This document shows, one piece after another, positions 1-11,499 of a stretch of 64,000 nucleotides of DNA. Source of the DNA: Aphrophora alni (Eukaryota > Arthropoda > Insecta > Hemiptera > Aphrophoridae); the NCBI GenBank assembly GCA_963513935.1, contig OY740769.1, positions 73,177,712-73,241,711 on the forward strand, in the 5' to 3' direction. Made by a program: the position numbers and the translations under genes. How positions within the stretch are numbered: position 1 is the first letter of the stretch; the number at the start of each line of letters is the position of its first letter. The notes beneath the pieces were generated by a model. It had not been told where the DNA came from. It searched no databases and saw only the letters and a list, made by a program, of their open reading frames with translations.

Positions 1-2483
1 TTGTATTGTGGTTGTTATTTACCTATCTAATAACTAACGATGTCCCTCTCGAAAGTATTAATACGTTTAATCAATTGTTCCAATTTGGCCACTGTCCAGC
101 ACGCGACGTGACACAGGACAATATTCAGTTACTAAGAAGTAACGGTAAATAATATCAAAGCTACTCTACACTTGAACAAAACACCAGTAACATATAGTAA
201 TAATAAAAGTTAAATAAACGCTCTTAGGGGTTTTAATACGTTCCATAAATTGTTCCAATTTGACCACTGTCCAGCACGCGATGTGACAAGACAATATTAA
301 CTTACTAAGAAGTAACAGTAAATAATATCACAGCTACTCTACACTTCAACAAAACACCAGTAAAACCTAGAAATAATAAAAGTTAAATACTTTAAGGGTG
401 GCTTTCTATTTGTATTGTGGTTGTTATTTACCTATCTACGAACAAAAGATAACGCTCTTAGAGGTATTAATACGTTCCACAAATTGTTCCAATTTGGCCA
501 CTGTCCAGCACGCGATGTGACAAGACAATATTAACTTACTAAGAAGTAACGGTAAATAATATCACAGCTACTCTACACTTCAACAAAACACCAGTAAAAC
601 CTAGAAATAATAAAAGTTAAATACTTTAAGGGTGGCTTTCTATTTGTATTGTGGTTGTTATTTACCTATCTAATAACTAACGATGTCCCTCTCGAAAGTA
701 TTAATACGTTTAATCAATTGTTCCAATTTGGCCACTGTCCAGCACGCGACGTGACACAGGACAATATTCAGTTACTAAGAAGTAACGGTAAATAATATCA
801 AAGCTACTCTACACTTGAACAAAACACCAGTAACATATAGTAATAATAAAAGTTAAATAAACGCTCTTAGGGGTTTTAATACGTTCCATAAATTGTTCCA
901 ATTTGGCTACTGTCCAGCACGCGATGTGACAAGACAATATTAACTTACTAAGAAGTAGCGGTAAATAATATCACAGCTACTCTACACTTGAACAAAACAC
1001 CAGTAACATATAGTAATATTAAAAGTTAAGTACTATAAGAGTGGCTCCAATCGGTTATGTGGTTGTTATTTAACAATCTGCTAACAAAAGTTGTCGCTCT
1101 CGGAAGTATTAATACCTTCAATAAATTGTTCCAATTTGGTCACTATATAGCACGAGACGTGACACAAGACAATATTCAGTTACTAAGAAGTAACGGTAAA
1201 TAATATCAAAGCTACTCTACACTTGAACAAAACACCAGTAACATATAGTAATATTAAAAGTTAAGTACTATAAGAGTGGCTCCAATCGGTTATGTGGTTG
1301 TTATTTAACAATCTGCTAACAAAAGTTGTCGCTCTCGGAAGTATTAATACCTTTAATAAATTGTTCCAATTTGGTCACTATATAGCACGAGACGTGACAC
1401 AAGACAATATTCAGTTACTAAGAAGTAACGGTAAATAATATCAAAGCTACTCTACACTTGAACAAAACACCAGTAACATATAGTAATATTAAAAGTTAAG
1501 TACTATAAGAGTGGCTCCAATCGGTTATGTGGTTGTTATTTAACAATCTGCTAACAAAAGTTGTCGCTCTCGGAAGTATTAATACCTTCAATAAATTGTT
1601 CCAATTTGGCCACTATATAGCACACGACGTGACACAAGACAATATTCAGTTACTAAGAAGTAACGGTAAATAATATCAAAGCTACTCTACACTTGAACAA
1701 AACACCAGTAACATATAGTAATAATAAAAGTTAAATACTATAAGGGTGGCGCCTATCGGTTTTGTGGTTGTTATTTACCTATCTACGAACAAAAGATAAC
1801 GCTCTTAGAGGTATTAATACCTTCAATAAATTGTTCCAATTTGGCCACTATATAGCACACGACGTGACACAGGACAATATTAACTTACTAAGAAGTAACG
1901 GTAAATAATATCACAGCTACTCTACACTTGAACAAAACACCAGTAACATATAGTAATAATAAAAGTTAAATACTATAAGGGTGGCGCCTATCGGTTTTGT
2001 CGTTGTTATTTACCTATCTACGAACAAAATATAACGCTCTTAGGGGTTTTAATACGTTCCATAAATTGTTCCAATTTGGTCACTATATAGCACACGACGT
2101 TTCACAGGACAATATTCAGTTACTAAGAAGTAACGGTAAATAATATCACAGTTACTCTACACTTGAACAAAACACCAGTAACATATAGTAATAATAAAAG
2201 TTAAATACTACAAGGGTGGCATTCTATTTCTTTTGTGGTTGTTATTTAACAATCTGCGAACAAAAGATAACGCTCTTAGAGGTATTAATACGTTCCATAA
2301 ATTGTTCCAATTTGGCAACTGTCTAGCACACGACGTGACACAAGACAATTTTCAGTTACTAAGAAGTAACGGTAAATAATATCACAGCTACTCTACACTT
2401 GAACAAAACACCAGTAACAAGTAGAAATAATAAAAGTTAAATACTACAAGGGTGGCTTTCTATTTGTCTTGTGGTTGTTATAT
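1..2483. repeat. 235-bp satellite array with 643-bp higher-order unit
   Basis: The block ATTGTTCCAATTTGG recurs at 74, 249, 483, 717, 892, 1125, 1360, 1595, 1830, 2065 and 2301. The spacing is about 235 bp, except for two 175-bp monomers that carry a ~60-bp deletion. Positions 1 to ~265 recur almost unchanged at 644 to ~908, which defines a 643-bp higher-order unit (234+234+175). The monomers around 1016-1720 are nearly identical to one another, so homogenisation is recent. Each monomer contains a small dyad, TTACTAAGAAGTAA. The array runs off the left edge and stops abruptly in GTGGTTGTTATAT near 2480. No coding potential is seen. Confidence 0.97.
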
Positions 2484-4360
2484 ACTATTTTGCAAACCGT
2501 AGATATTCAGAAAATAATATCCTTTAATAGTTTCTCCTGATGATGACACATATAAAAACCATAACACTTTCAGTGTGTAATAGTAATAACAAGGGAATAC
2601 GTTCAACCAGAGTGAAGGCATACCTGGAGCTTATTTTACAAATTAAGTTATTTTTTCTAAAGTTGTTATTTGCAATGAATTTTTTAAACTTTTGTTTTGC
2701 ATTTTCTAAAAACAATTATAATACGGCTTAGAGCTGAAATGATAAAGTGGGATTTCTTTTTGATAACTAAAAATTGAATTATTATCAAAGACCTATTTTT
2801 TAGGTCTTATTTTGTTATGATAGAAATCACGTTTTTATATCTTTGGACGCAATTTTAGAATTGCACAAAATGGTGGAATTTTAAATTCGGCTGTTATTTT
2901 AAATTTACAGAACTTTTTTATGAGAAAATCATTTAAAACATATTTCGACCCCTATAACGTGTTCTAACTGAAAGAGAAGTATTATTGCAAAATTACTGTA
3001 ATGCATTCCATCGGTAGACATTTCATGGTCTCAGATGTTGGCGTTTTTACGAGGGAGATCGTAACAGCTAAAACTTAGAGATTTCTTAATAATTAAAACA
3101 ATTACCAAATTATCTTGGTACCTCTCCAGCCCCATTATACAATGTAAGTTGGTCTCTTGGACTTTGAAGTGTATGGTAAGATTGTAAACAGTTTTTACAG
3201 TTTTCTGAAACTCGTAATTATATATCATTACGTCGACATATCATATATCCTAACGGGCCTCGAAGCTGTGCATATCGGAAAAGCCTTCAATTGCTACTGT
3301 CGTGTCGAAGGCTCTTCTCTGAACTAAAGAAATGTCGCATTTTCTTGGAAGGTTAGGTTTCCAAATTCCATTTTTAACAGTAACTTCCCTATATGTCAAT
3401 ATAAAGAGGTAGAATTGGCACTATTACATTCAGAATTTAAATCTAAAAATTATTATCTAATTTAGTGCGTTATAGAATAACACATGAGATATAATCAAAA
3501 CACATTTAAAATGGCTGCTATTTTTACAATTTTAATTTATTTTTTCTGAATTTGAAGAGGGTTCAATATGAGCACACTTTAGACCCCACATTTCATGTTC
3601 CTATCTTAATGTTTGTGTCCACTATTGTCGTACAGACAACGACGACGGACGGACGCGGTGTCAAAAATTACTTTTCTGTATCCTAAGGCCATGAAACGTG
3701 AAGATCAGTCAAAAATGGAGGTTTAAATATTTTGCGATTATCACAGTTAGCCTATACGTCAAATAGTAGTTGACATGATCAGGACATGACACAAATTCTT
3801 ACTTAAAAAGTCAATATCAAAAACTAACTTATAGCCTTTAATATTATAAATATTATGTATCTCATCAATAACGGACAAATATTAGAAGTTTTCATATATT
3901 TTAACAAAAAACTAATCATTCCTTGTGACACTTTATCCTAACTCAAACATTAAGTCTTTGAACTACACGTTGCGTCACGTCATATTCACCCTCTCCCTAT
4001 CACCTTGAGAGATTTGCTACGAAATCTAATTATTCCTTCGACACCCACTCTGCGTCAAACTTTAAAATGTTGAGTCAGTCAGATCAACTGTTCTCGAGAG
4101 AATGAGTAACAAAAGATCTTAGATGTAGGCTATATCACTAGAAATCTTGTGCTTCTTCAAATATTTGAATAAAGCTTCAACCACAAACTAGTGTTAAGCA
4201 TAAATCCCAATTTATTAAAATCAATTTTTTAATGATGCCGATCAAAATTCATTTTAGTTTTTTAACAATAATTTCTGATTTGTAATTTTCTTTTTCATAC
4301 GACATAAGTACAGTACTCTTTAAAGTGGTCTAACTTAGAATCGATTTTGATAAATTTGCA
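2484..4360. other. AT-rich spacer without recognisable gene
   Basis: Only short frames broken by stops are seen, and overlapping plus and minus frames near 2520-2730 are equally unconvincing. A GACGACGGACGGACGCGG patch near 3640, followed by AAAAATTACTTTTCTGTATC, resembles the edge of an interspersed repeat. No splice-bounded exon or conserved motif was recognised. Confidence 0.5.
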
Positions 4361-5295
4361 ATTTTGAGTTATTATCTTGTAGCGCAGATCCCCTAATTTT
4401 TAGTTATTATATTGTGGTACAAATACCCAAAATTTTAGTTTTTATCTTGTGGAATTTAAACCCCAAATTTTGAGTTATTATCTTGTGTCGCAGGTACCCC
4501 AATTTTTAGTTATTATCTTGTGATACAGATACCTGTAATTTTTGTTTTTATCTTGTGGCACAGATCACAAATCTTGAGGTATTATCTTGTGACACAATAC
4601 CCCATATTTGAGTTATTGTCTTGTGGCACAGATACCCCACATTTTCGATTATTATCTTGTCACACAGATACCCCAAATTTTGAGATATTATCTTGTGTCG
4701 CAGGTACCCCAATTTTTAGTTATTATCTTGTGATACAAATACCTGTAATTTTTGTTTTTATCTTGTGGCACAGATCACAAATCTTGAGGTATTATCTTGT
4801 GACACAATACCCCATATTTGAGTTATTGTCTTGTGGCACAGATACCCCACATTTTCGATTATTATCTTGTCACACAGATACCCCAAATTTTGAGATACGG
4901 TATTATCTTGTGTCGCAGGTACCCCAATTTTTAGTTATTATCTTGTGATACAGATACCTGTAATTTTTGTTTTTATCTTGTGGCACAGATACCACAAATC
5001 TTGAGGTATTATCTTGTGACACAATACCCCATATTTGAGTTATTGTCTTGTGGCACAGATACCCCACATTTTCGATTATTATCTTGTCACACAGATACCC
5101 CAAATTTTGAGATATTATCTTGTGTCGCAGGTACCCCGATTTTTAGTTTTTATCTTGTGGCACAGATACCTCAAATCTTGAATTATTATCTTTTTACACA
5201 GATACCCCAAATTTTAAGTTATTGTCTTGTGGCACAGGTACCCCAAATTTTCGGTTATTATCTTATGGCACAGATACCCCAATTTTTAGTTCTCA
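4361..5295. repeat. ~42-bp minisatellite with ~211-bp higher-order unit
   Basis: Units of the type TTATCTTGTGGCACAGATACC followed by CCAAATTTTGAG repeat every ~42 bp. Five variant units form a ~211-bp block: the variant CCTGTAATTTTTG occurs at 4531, 4742 and 4957. Because 42 is divisible by three, the array stays open in several frames on both strands. It yields pseudo-proteins with a 14-residue period (for example LLSCGTDTPHF), including apparent frames at 4520-4948 and 4980-5330. These are repeat artefacts, not genes. Monomer-like sequence occurs singly at ~8873 (inverted) and ~38515. Confidence 0.96.
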
Positions 5296-5933
5296 AAAAA
5301 ATGACTAAAACACTAAATACTAAACTATGATAAAATAGTTGATCATAATAGGTTAATTCGTTTTGGCTGTATAGCACTGCACAGACGACGGAAGAAGACA
5401 TCATTATCAAAACTACTATTTTTAACCGCAGTAACCTCAAAATGGATATATCAGAGATAAACTAAACAACTTTTTTTTGCCAGTCTTTTTCTATAGGCCT
5501 TATTTTAACGTGTATTTAATAAAGTAAAAAACTGTGCAAAAACATTACTTACGTTTCTCACTCACCAATCCCGAAATTGAATAAAAATCAACCAAAAACT
5601 ATTCGTCACCTAAAATATAAATCGGTAGTTGTCAGTCAAAATGTGAAATTAACCATGACGTTGTTTACAAAACATAAATTAAAATATGGTCTAAAGTTGC
5701 TTCGTTTGTCCCAAGTACGTACTTGATTAAAATCGAACTTATAACGACTGCGGTCAAATATCATTTTCATTTCTTGCAAATTGTTCCAGAATTAATTCTG
5801 TTTACATGCGATTTTACACACAGGTTTAGATCATTCAATTTAACATTTCATTAATATTTGATTGAAATCGGCAGAGCGGATTTTGAGAATTTACCCATTT
5901 TATAACCGAATAACCTTGACAGAGAGACAGACA
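5296..5933. other. AT-rich spacer without recognisable gene
   Basis: No exon, motif or tandem structure was recognised. The segment CTTGACAGAGAGACAGACATAC just before the AT tract resembles the end of a dispersed repeat. Confidence 0.4.
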
Positions 5934-5951
5934 TACAAATATATATATATA

Positions 5952-5996
<45 letters not shown>
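5934..5996. repeat. (AT)n microsatellite
   Basis: An almost pure AT dinucleotide run, interrupted once by TATTC. Confidence 0.95.
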
Positions 5997-7420
5997 TTTA
6001 TATTATTATAATCCTATATTATACATATATTTACCAATAATTCACGAACTGGTAGTTTTGAGGTTATAGAGACCAATACGTTTTGTTTGAGTTTTATAGG
6101 CTAAACGTGAGCAAAGTTTTATGAAAATCGTTATAGCTGTGTGTTTTTTCTTACACTAGCTATACTGAATTTCGGGTTTTAAAAATGGAAAAAAATTCCG
6201 AGATATGCAAAAAATTGGTCTAAGTTTTAGAGCATGTACGACAGACGTTAGCCAGATATAATTAATTGCAAAACCCACTTTTTTTGTGCCACGGGACCAA
6301 AAATCTGATATATCCGCAAAAAACAAGACATAGGTTTTTGACAAAACACATAACTTTTTTACTACAATATGAAGAGACTAATCTTCATCCTGTCACTAAT
6401 AAATACATGTGCCGATGCAAACACATTCTGTGTACGTGAAAACGACGCTTTACCGTCAAAATTTCCGTTATAGTAATAAGCTTATTTTAAGCTATACTAA
6501 CTTTATTATTTTAACAATCAGTTTTTTGCAAAAATAAAATGATATTTTATAACCTAGAGATTAGCAACTTGTTGACGTTTGGGTCGATACACTTTCTAAA
6601 ATTAAAACAAAGTTAATGTTTGAATTTAAAAACCAGCTGAGCTAAGAGTGGGCAGTGAGCAGGCCGGTTGTCTAGTCGGAAATAACTCCTGGCAGTAGTC
6701 ATGTACAGCCGAGTTCATATGCAATCTGTTCGACCAGCTTTCCATACTACTTGTAAACAAACCCTAAAATGTCACTTTCACGTAGTGTTGATACATACAC
6801 ACTTGCTAACTTTACTGTATTAACTCGAGCTCAATGGTATTAGTGTATATGGATGATTTTACCGAGGTTATGGCAGAAAAGAAGTGAACTAACAGAACGG
6901 ACATCACATGATTAGTTGCCAAATACCTTAAAGGGTAGATGCTTGGCAGGTTATTTGGGTAGGTCGCTGATTGCGATCGCGTTTCTGTTGTGTTTGGCCG
7001 GTCTCGTATGCGAGCGAAGCGAAGACTTTGAAGCGCTCTGTCTTACAATGGTTTTATTGTAAGATAATTTTGTTATTTAATAACGCAAATATCGGAGTTA
7101 GATCACTTTGCATTGAAACTTTCAATTGTCTAAGCGTTATTTTTAATTCAGAAGTGTAAAGCAACTGTTTTTTGAACTCGTATATTAATATTTTCTACAC
7201 AACATAATAGTTAGGCCCTATTAATAAAATAGCAAAATTTACACAAATAAAAAAATTAAATACATACCACTTTAAATAATTTTACATTAAATTACAATAA
7301 CTAGTAATATACATTTCATAATACAATCACAATGTTTTGGAGTACCATCCACTGACTGACTCCAGAAAAGTTTCATATTTATTTCACTTGAGTTTTAACA
7401 CATTCACAGCACACAATAAA
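5997..7420. other. Spacer with two GC-richer patches, no recognised gene
   Basis: Mostly AT-rich. Two GC-richer patches lie at ~6640-6760 and ~6950-7030; the second contains GCGATCGCG and CGAGCGAAGCGAAG. They look like parts of interspersed elements. No open frame resembles a known protein. Confidence 0.4.
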
Positions 7421-7429
7421 GGTAGAAAA

Positions 7430-8600
7430 AGGATTTGTTTTTTTACGTGACGTACTTCTTCGCTGTTTATCAAAAGTTTCATTTCAGGATTTTTATGCTG
7501 AAAAAGTCTGTATTTCTGCTTCCTCGCAAATCTCTTCATATCTTCCGTGACTGTGTTCATCTTAAGATCTCGATGGAGACTGTCATAGCAAGTATACCAT
7601 TGTGCGTTGACAATACTTCTCAGGACCTCATTATAAAAATGAATGGATCATTTTAAATTTTGTTTTCTTAGCACAACCCTAAAGCTGAATATCGTACGTC
7701 CAAATTGGTTTTAATATTTCCTGCAGCGAAACAGCCTATTATCTAGATTGAATTCTGAGATCCTTTCCGAGTAACCAAATCATTTTTCTCAATATCATGT
7801 TCAATTTCATATTTTTCTTTTTTAAAGATTTTGACGGCATTAATTATCTTTAGACATATTTGTTGAAGATCCTCAATTATCTCATCTTTACCACATTAAT
7901 GGGCTTCGAGTTTCTTCCTCATACAAAAACCACTGGATTATTCTGCTAATCAGTTCTTGTACTAGAAGCCTATAAGTGTCAGAGTCTAGTGTATTGACCT
8001 TCCACACATTGTTATTTAAGGTTTTGATTTCCTGATTAGTAACAATTAATTTTCGATAAAGACTGCATTTTAGCATGCTGTCACATCAATAATGTTTATT
8101 GGTGAGCCTTGAATTAGTAAACGTTTCTTTTGGAGTTTTGATGGACTCTTTGATTTTAACTTCTTGTATTCAAGTAACTTTGGTGAGAATTCAGTTTTTC
8201 TTGTCTTTTTTGGTTTTCTCTTTTTGAACATCCATTCAACTGAAACTTCTTGTGCCAGTTCCTTTCATTAGTATGATATTCATGCTCTTCATTGACCTCA
8301 TTCACATTTTTAATTTATATTTATAGGGGCTTTTTTAAGCACTTTATTTTCCGATCTTTCCTCTGTAATTACTTGGCCTAGTTGTTTAATGACGAGCTCT
8401 TTTCAAGCCTTTGTAGAAGTTCTTCATTTTCTTTTTTTACGTTACAATTTCTTACTTCTGCGCCTAAGTTTTATATTGTAAGTCGGGATCTTAATATCGT
8501 AGAATTTCTTTGAAAAGGTCTTTATCAGGCAAGAGATGTTTTATCAAGTTTCTAATATCGTCTCGTGCATAGGTCTGATCTGCCACCTCATACATCTTCT
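7430..8600 (-). pseudogene. Jockey-type LINE relic: gag-like segment next to RT C-terminus
   Basis: On the minus strand, 7725-7435 translates with few breaks into the C-terminal tail of a Jockey-clade reverse transcriptase ORF. Blocks LKPIWTYDIQL, SIVNAQWYTCYDSLHRDL and TEDMKRFARKQKYRLFQH match the usual layout (LKPIWTYGIQLWG, then LR.IVNAPWYV, then RDL..P.V). Further 5' on that strand (~8070-7890) is a gag-like block, NNVWKVNTLDSDTYRLLVQEL, resembling the TY..L(V/K) region before the RNA-binding domain of Jockey ORF1. The polymerase palm and the endonuclease are missing between them. Stops and frameshifts are common, so it is dead. The RT tail is the firmer assignment; the gag part is by resemblance only. 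Confidence 0.72.
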
Positions 8601-8779
8601 ATAGAAAACTATCGAAAATTGGAAAAACGTGTGAAAAAGACAAATTAAAATAGTAATTTGCTATATTTTTTTATAGTTTCTTATACCTATGTAATGTCGA
8701 GTGTTGGTTAGGCCTATATCAATGTTTAGTAAAAAAAAAGTTATTTTTGAATGATGTCTGTCATCTGTCCTTTATAGAT

Positions 8780-9180
8780 TGCTCTACAGCCTATCCGCGA
8801 GGACTGATTTTAATCAGATTTGGTGCGTGGGCATATTTTGGTCATATATCAGAACAATTTGTTTCATTTTCATAACTCAAAATTTGGGGATAAAATAATA
8901 TTTGGGGATAAAAGGAAAAGGGAAAAATTCTGATATTTTCAAAACAGCTCATCCGATTTTGACCATTTTTTTTTCAAATTTAACCTTTAAGGACCCAAGT
9001 AAAAAAATTGTCGCTATTTCTTCAAAAATGCTGGTTCATGACCTATTGACAAAAAACCAAAATGTCTATTATGGGGCTGAAAAAGTAAGTTATAAAAGGC
9101 GTAATTTCTCAAAATCTAGTGTACCGATTTAGTTTAAATTTTAATGAAATGTGAAGATTAATGAGTCAAACCAGTTTTAT
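8780..9180 (+). repeat. Interspersed repeat family A, copy 1
   Basis: Carries three blocks that recur elsewhere in the window: TGGGCATATTTTGG with CATAACTCAAAATTTGGGG (inverted at 38515-38575), AAATTTAACCTTTAAGGACCCAAG (inverted at ~38430) and GTTATAAAAGGCGTAATTT (direct at ~20929). This shows a dispersed repeat of unknown class. The apparent 76-codon frame at 8902-9132 lies wholly inside it and is not a gene. Confidence 0.75.
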
Positions 9181-10150
9181 AAATAAAAAATATAATAGTT
9201 CAGGAATAATTGCCAAAACACAAATTGAACTAAATTGATTACGATTTATGCTGAAGACGCGGTTATGGCACAAACAAAGCAAGTTTAGGCCCTATTTATT
9301 TTTTTTTTTTCAAAGACGGCATTGATTTTCATTTTTTTGACTTTCAACTTCAAAACTGACATTTTTTATAACGAAGAATGTTGGTTGATTTTTATTTAAT
9401 TTTGGGGGATGGGTGAACAGTTTATTTCATTAATTCAACTGACAACACTCTAATTGAGGTGGATTTTAATTCTGCATCTAATGGGTAGATTCCCCTCTTT
9501 TTCTACTATAAAACAAAAACGGCGATATCTGCATATAATGGGTGCAATCCCGTCTCCAAGTTTGATTTTCCCACGCTTGGTCGCAGCGATTAGAATCTGC
9601 ATCATATATAAAACTATGTATACATTGTCTTCCATTATACCTTAGATTTGGATAAGGATCTATAAGAGGTCAAAACCAAGAGTGGACCATAAGTATATTT
9701 AAAATCCTCCTATATTTAAATTTTTAAGTTTCATTTAGTAACTTATTTTAATGGAAATCTTAATATTTATGTTCTTAAGACGTCGAGTTCAGATTTGACA
9801 CCATCGTTACTCGGAAAAGCTCCAACTGGTTGTATAAAATTATAATCACCATATAAGCTATTTTTTAAAAATTTAAGCTATTAAACTTTTCAATTAATTA
9901 TTATATTATTTCTTTTTTACGATTAAAATAATCTACTTCTTACTTTTCATCTATTTTTATTTATATTAATAGTATCCTATTCTACCTCACAGAAAGCTAG
10001 CAATACCAAAAGTAAAATACAAGTTCAACCGAAATACGATTATCAACAATGGATTAGTTTTATCGATAGTTGAGGTCATCGACCTTGACGCACCGCCGAC
10101 ACGCTGCTGTTAAATGATAAAACAATTAGGACCAATGTCTAAAACCAATC
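9181..10150. other. Spacer with a short diverged duplication
   Basis: Two ~60-bp blocks beginning TCTGCATCTAATGGGT (~9472) and TCTGCATATAATGGGT (~9528) are diverged tandem copies. Both strands stay open for about 60 codons here without protein-like composition. The rest is anonymous AT-rich DNA. Confidence 0.5.
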
Positions 10151-10420
10151 TATTTATCTTAAACAAAACTTAGACAAACCTAGCGAGGTCAATGAACGAT
10201 GTTTTGATAACAGTGATTCACTCGCCGTCATCGAGGATAGTTTCAACGTATTACATGTCTTGCTCAACAATAATGTTATTATTGGGGGAAATGTATCAAC
10301 CTTAGCTTTTTCACAGATATTCAGAGTTTTTAACCCAAGGAATTCGAGAATGTTATTTCGTTTCTCACATTCTATGGTATTATATTGAATGTGACCCCTT
10401 ATGACCTGAAAATCTTTAGA

Positions 10421-10617
10421 TACAAGCTGTTCGTACGCTCGATATAGTCTCGGATATACAGGGTTATTATACAAGCTGTTTACACGATATATAGGCTCGC
10501 ATATAAGGTTAATGTACAAGCTGTTTGAATGCATCATATAGGCTCGCATATAGCCTACAAGGTTTAATACACAAGCTGTCCGTACGCGCGGTACAGGCTC
10601 GCAAATACGGTATGGGG
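10421..10617. repeat. Four-copy ~50-bp minisatellite
   Basis: ACAAGCTGT recurs at ~10422, 10471, 10515 and 10571, each followed by a CGATATA(T/G)..CTCG block. Spacing is irregular (49, 45 and 56 bp) and copies are diverged. The minus-strand frame at 10154-10549 (131 codons) gets its first third from this array. Confidence 0.88.
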
Positions 10618-10699
10618 TAGTCGTTATGGACGTTCAATATTTTAAAAATGGGTTCAGGGCATCAAAATTTTTAAAAAATTGCAGCAATGTGTTCCAACA

Positions 10700-11495
10700 G
10701 TTGTTAGTTTTCCTTCTGTCGGTCTGTTTGTTTTTAAAAAAAATTATAACTTCAGAAATGGGTGAGTTATTAAGTCCAGATTCGCATTTCAACTTTTACC
10801 AATATTCCAAAAACCAAGATTTTATTTTGTACATTTTTAAAATGGTGACCATTTGAAGTTTGTAATGCTGAATTCTCAAAAACCGATAACTTTACCAAAA
10901 ATATAATAGACAACATTTTTAACAAAAAAGAAGATGATAGCTTCATTTTTAATATAAGTCTAAGAGCAACCAAGTTATCAATAGAAAGATTAAAAAATAA
11001 TTTCATAATAATTTACAAAACAGAGAAGTTTTTTATTATTATTTGGGAGAATACATTTTACACTTTATGAAAGAAGGGTTAACATATGGAAAGTTGTAAT
11101 TCATTATTACAATTTTATTGATATTTATTTGTATACTTTTAACTTACAATAAAAAATAAAACATTATTGTGTTGTCGTTTAAAAATTCTTGTCTTGAGCA
11201 AAATATTTTCCCTCAAGTAAATATATGATTTTTTTTTTTTAAATATTCCACTGTTTTTTTTCAGTGGAAATATTTTAAAAAAAATATTCCTTTTTTTTTT
11301 TTAATTAATAATATTAAACTGTCACCATTTTGAAAATGTACAAAATAAATTCTTGGTTTTTGGTATACTGTTAAAACATTATACAAATTGCGTAAATCAA
11401 ATCTAGACTCAATGTTTCATCCATTTCTGAAGATATAAAACTGTTTTGGAAGAAGAAAAAAAAAAGAAAGAAAAAAACAGAAACAGGCCGATAGA
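10700..11495. repeat. Inverted pair of one dispersed repeat (possible fold-back element)
   Basis: The left arm (10700-10860) and right arm (11315-11495) are reverse complements with moderate divergence. Matching blocks are CACCATTTT.AAAATGTACAAAATAAA.TCTTGGTTTTTGG, CCCATTTCTGAAG.TATAA and CAGAC(C)GA(C/T)AGA. About 450 bp of AT-rich DNA separates the arms. This could be one element with long terminal inverted repeats or two independent insertions. No transposase is present. Confidence 0.75.
11236..11280. repeat. Short perfect hairpin
   Basis: AAATATTCCACTG, a T8 loop, then CAGTGGAAATATTT. It lies between the arms of the surrounding inverted pair and may be a palindromic relic. Confidence 0.7.
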
Positions 11496-11499
11496 TGAA

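Noticed and set aside
4520..5330. Apparent proteins of 142 and 116 residues with a 14-residue repeat
   Set aside because: They are translations of a ~42-bp minisatellite that is open on both strands because the unit is divisible by three.
10154..10549. 131-codon minus-strand frame
   Set aside because: Its first third is minisatellite and the rest shows no family resemblance or initiation/splice context.
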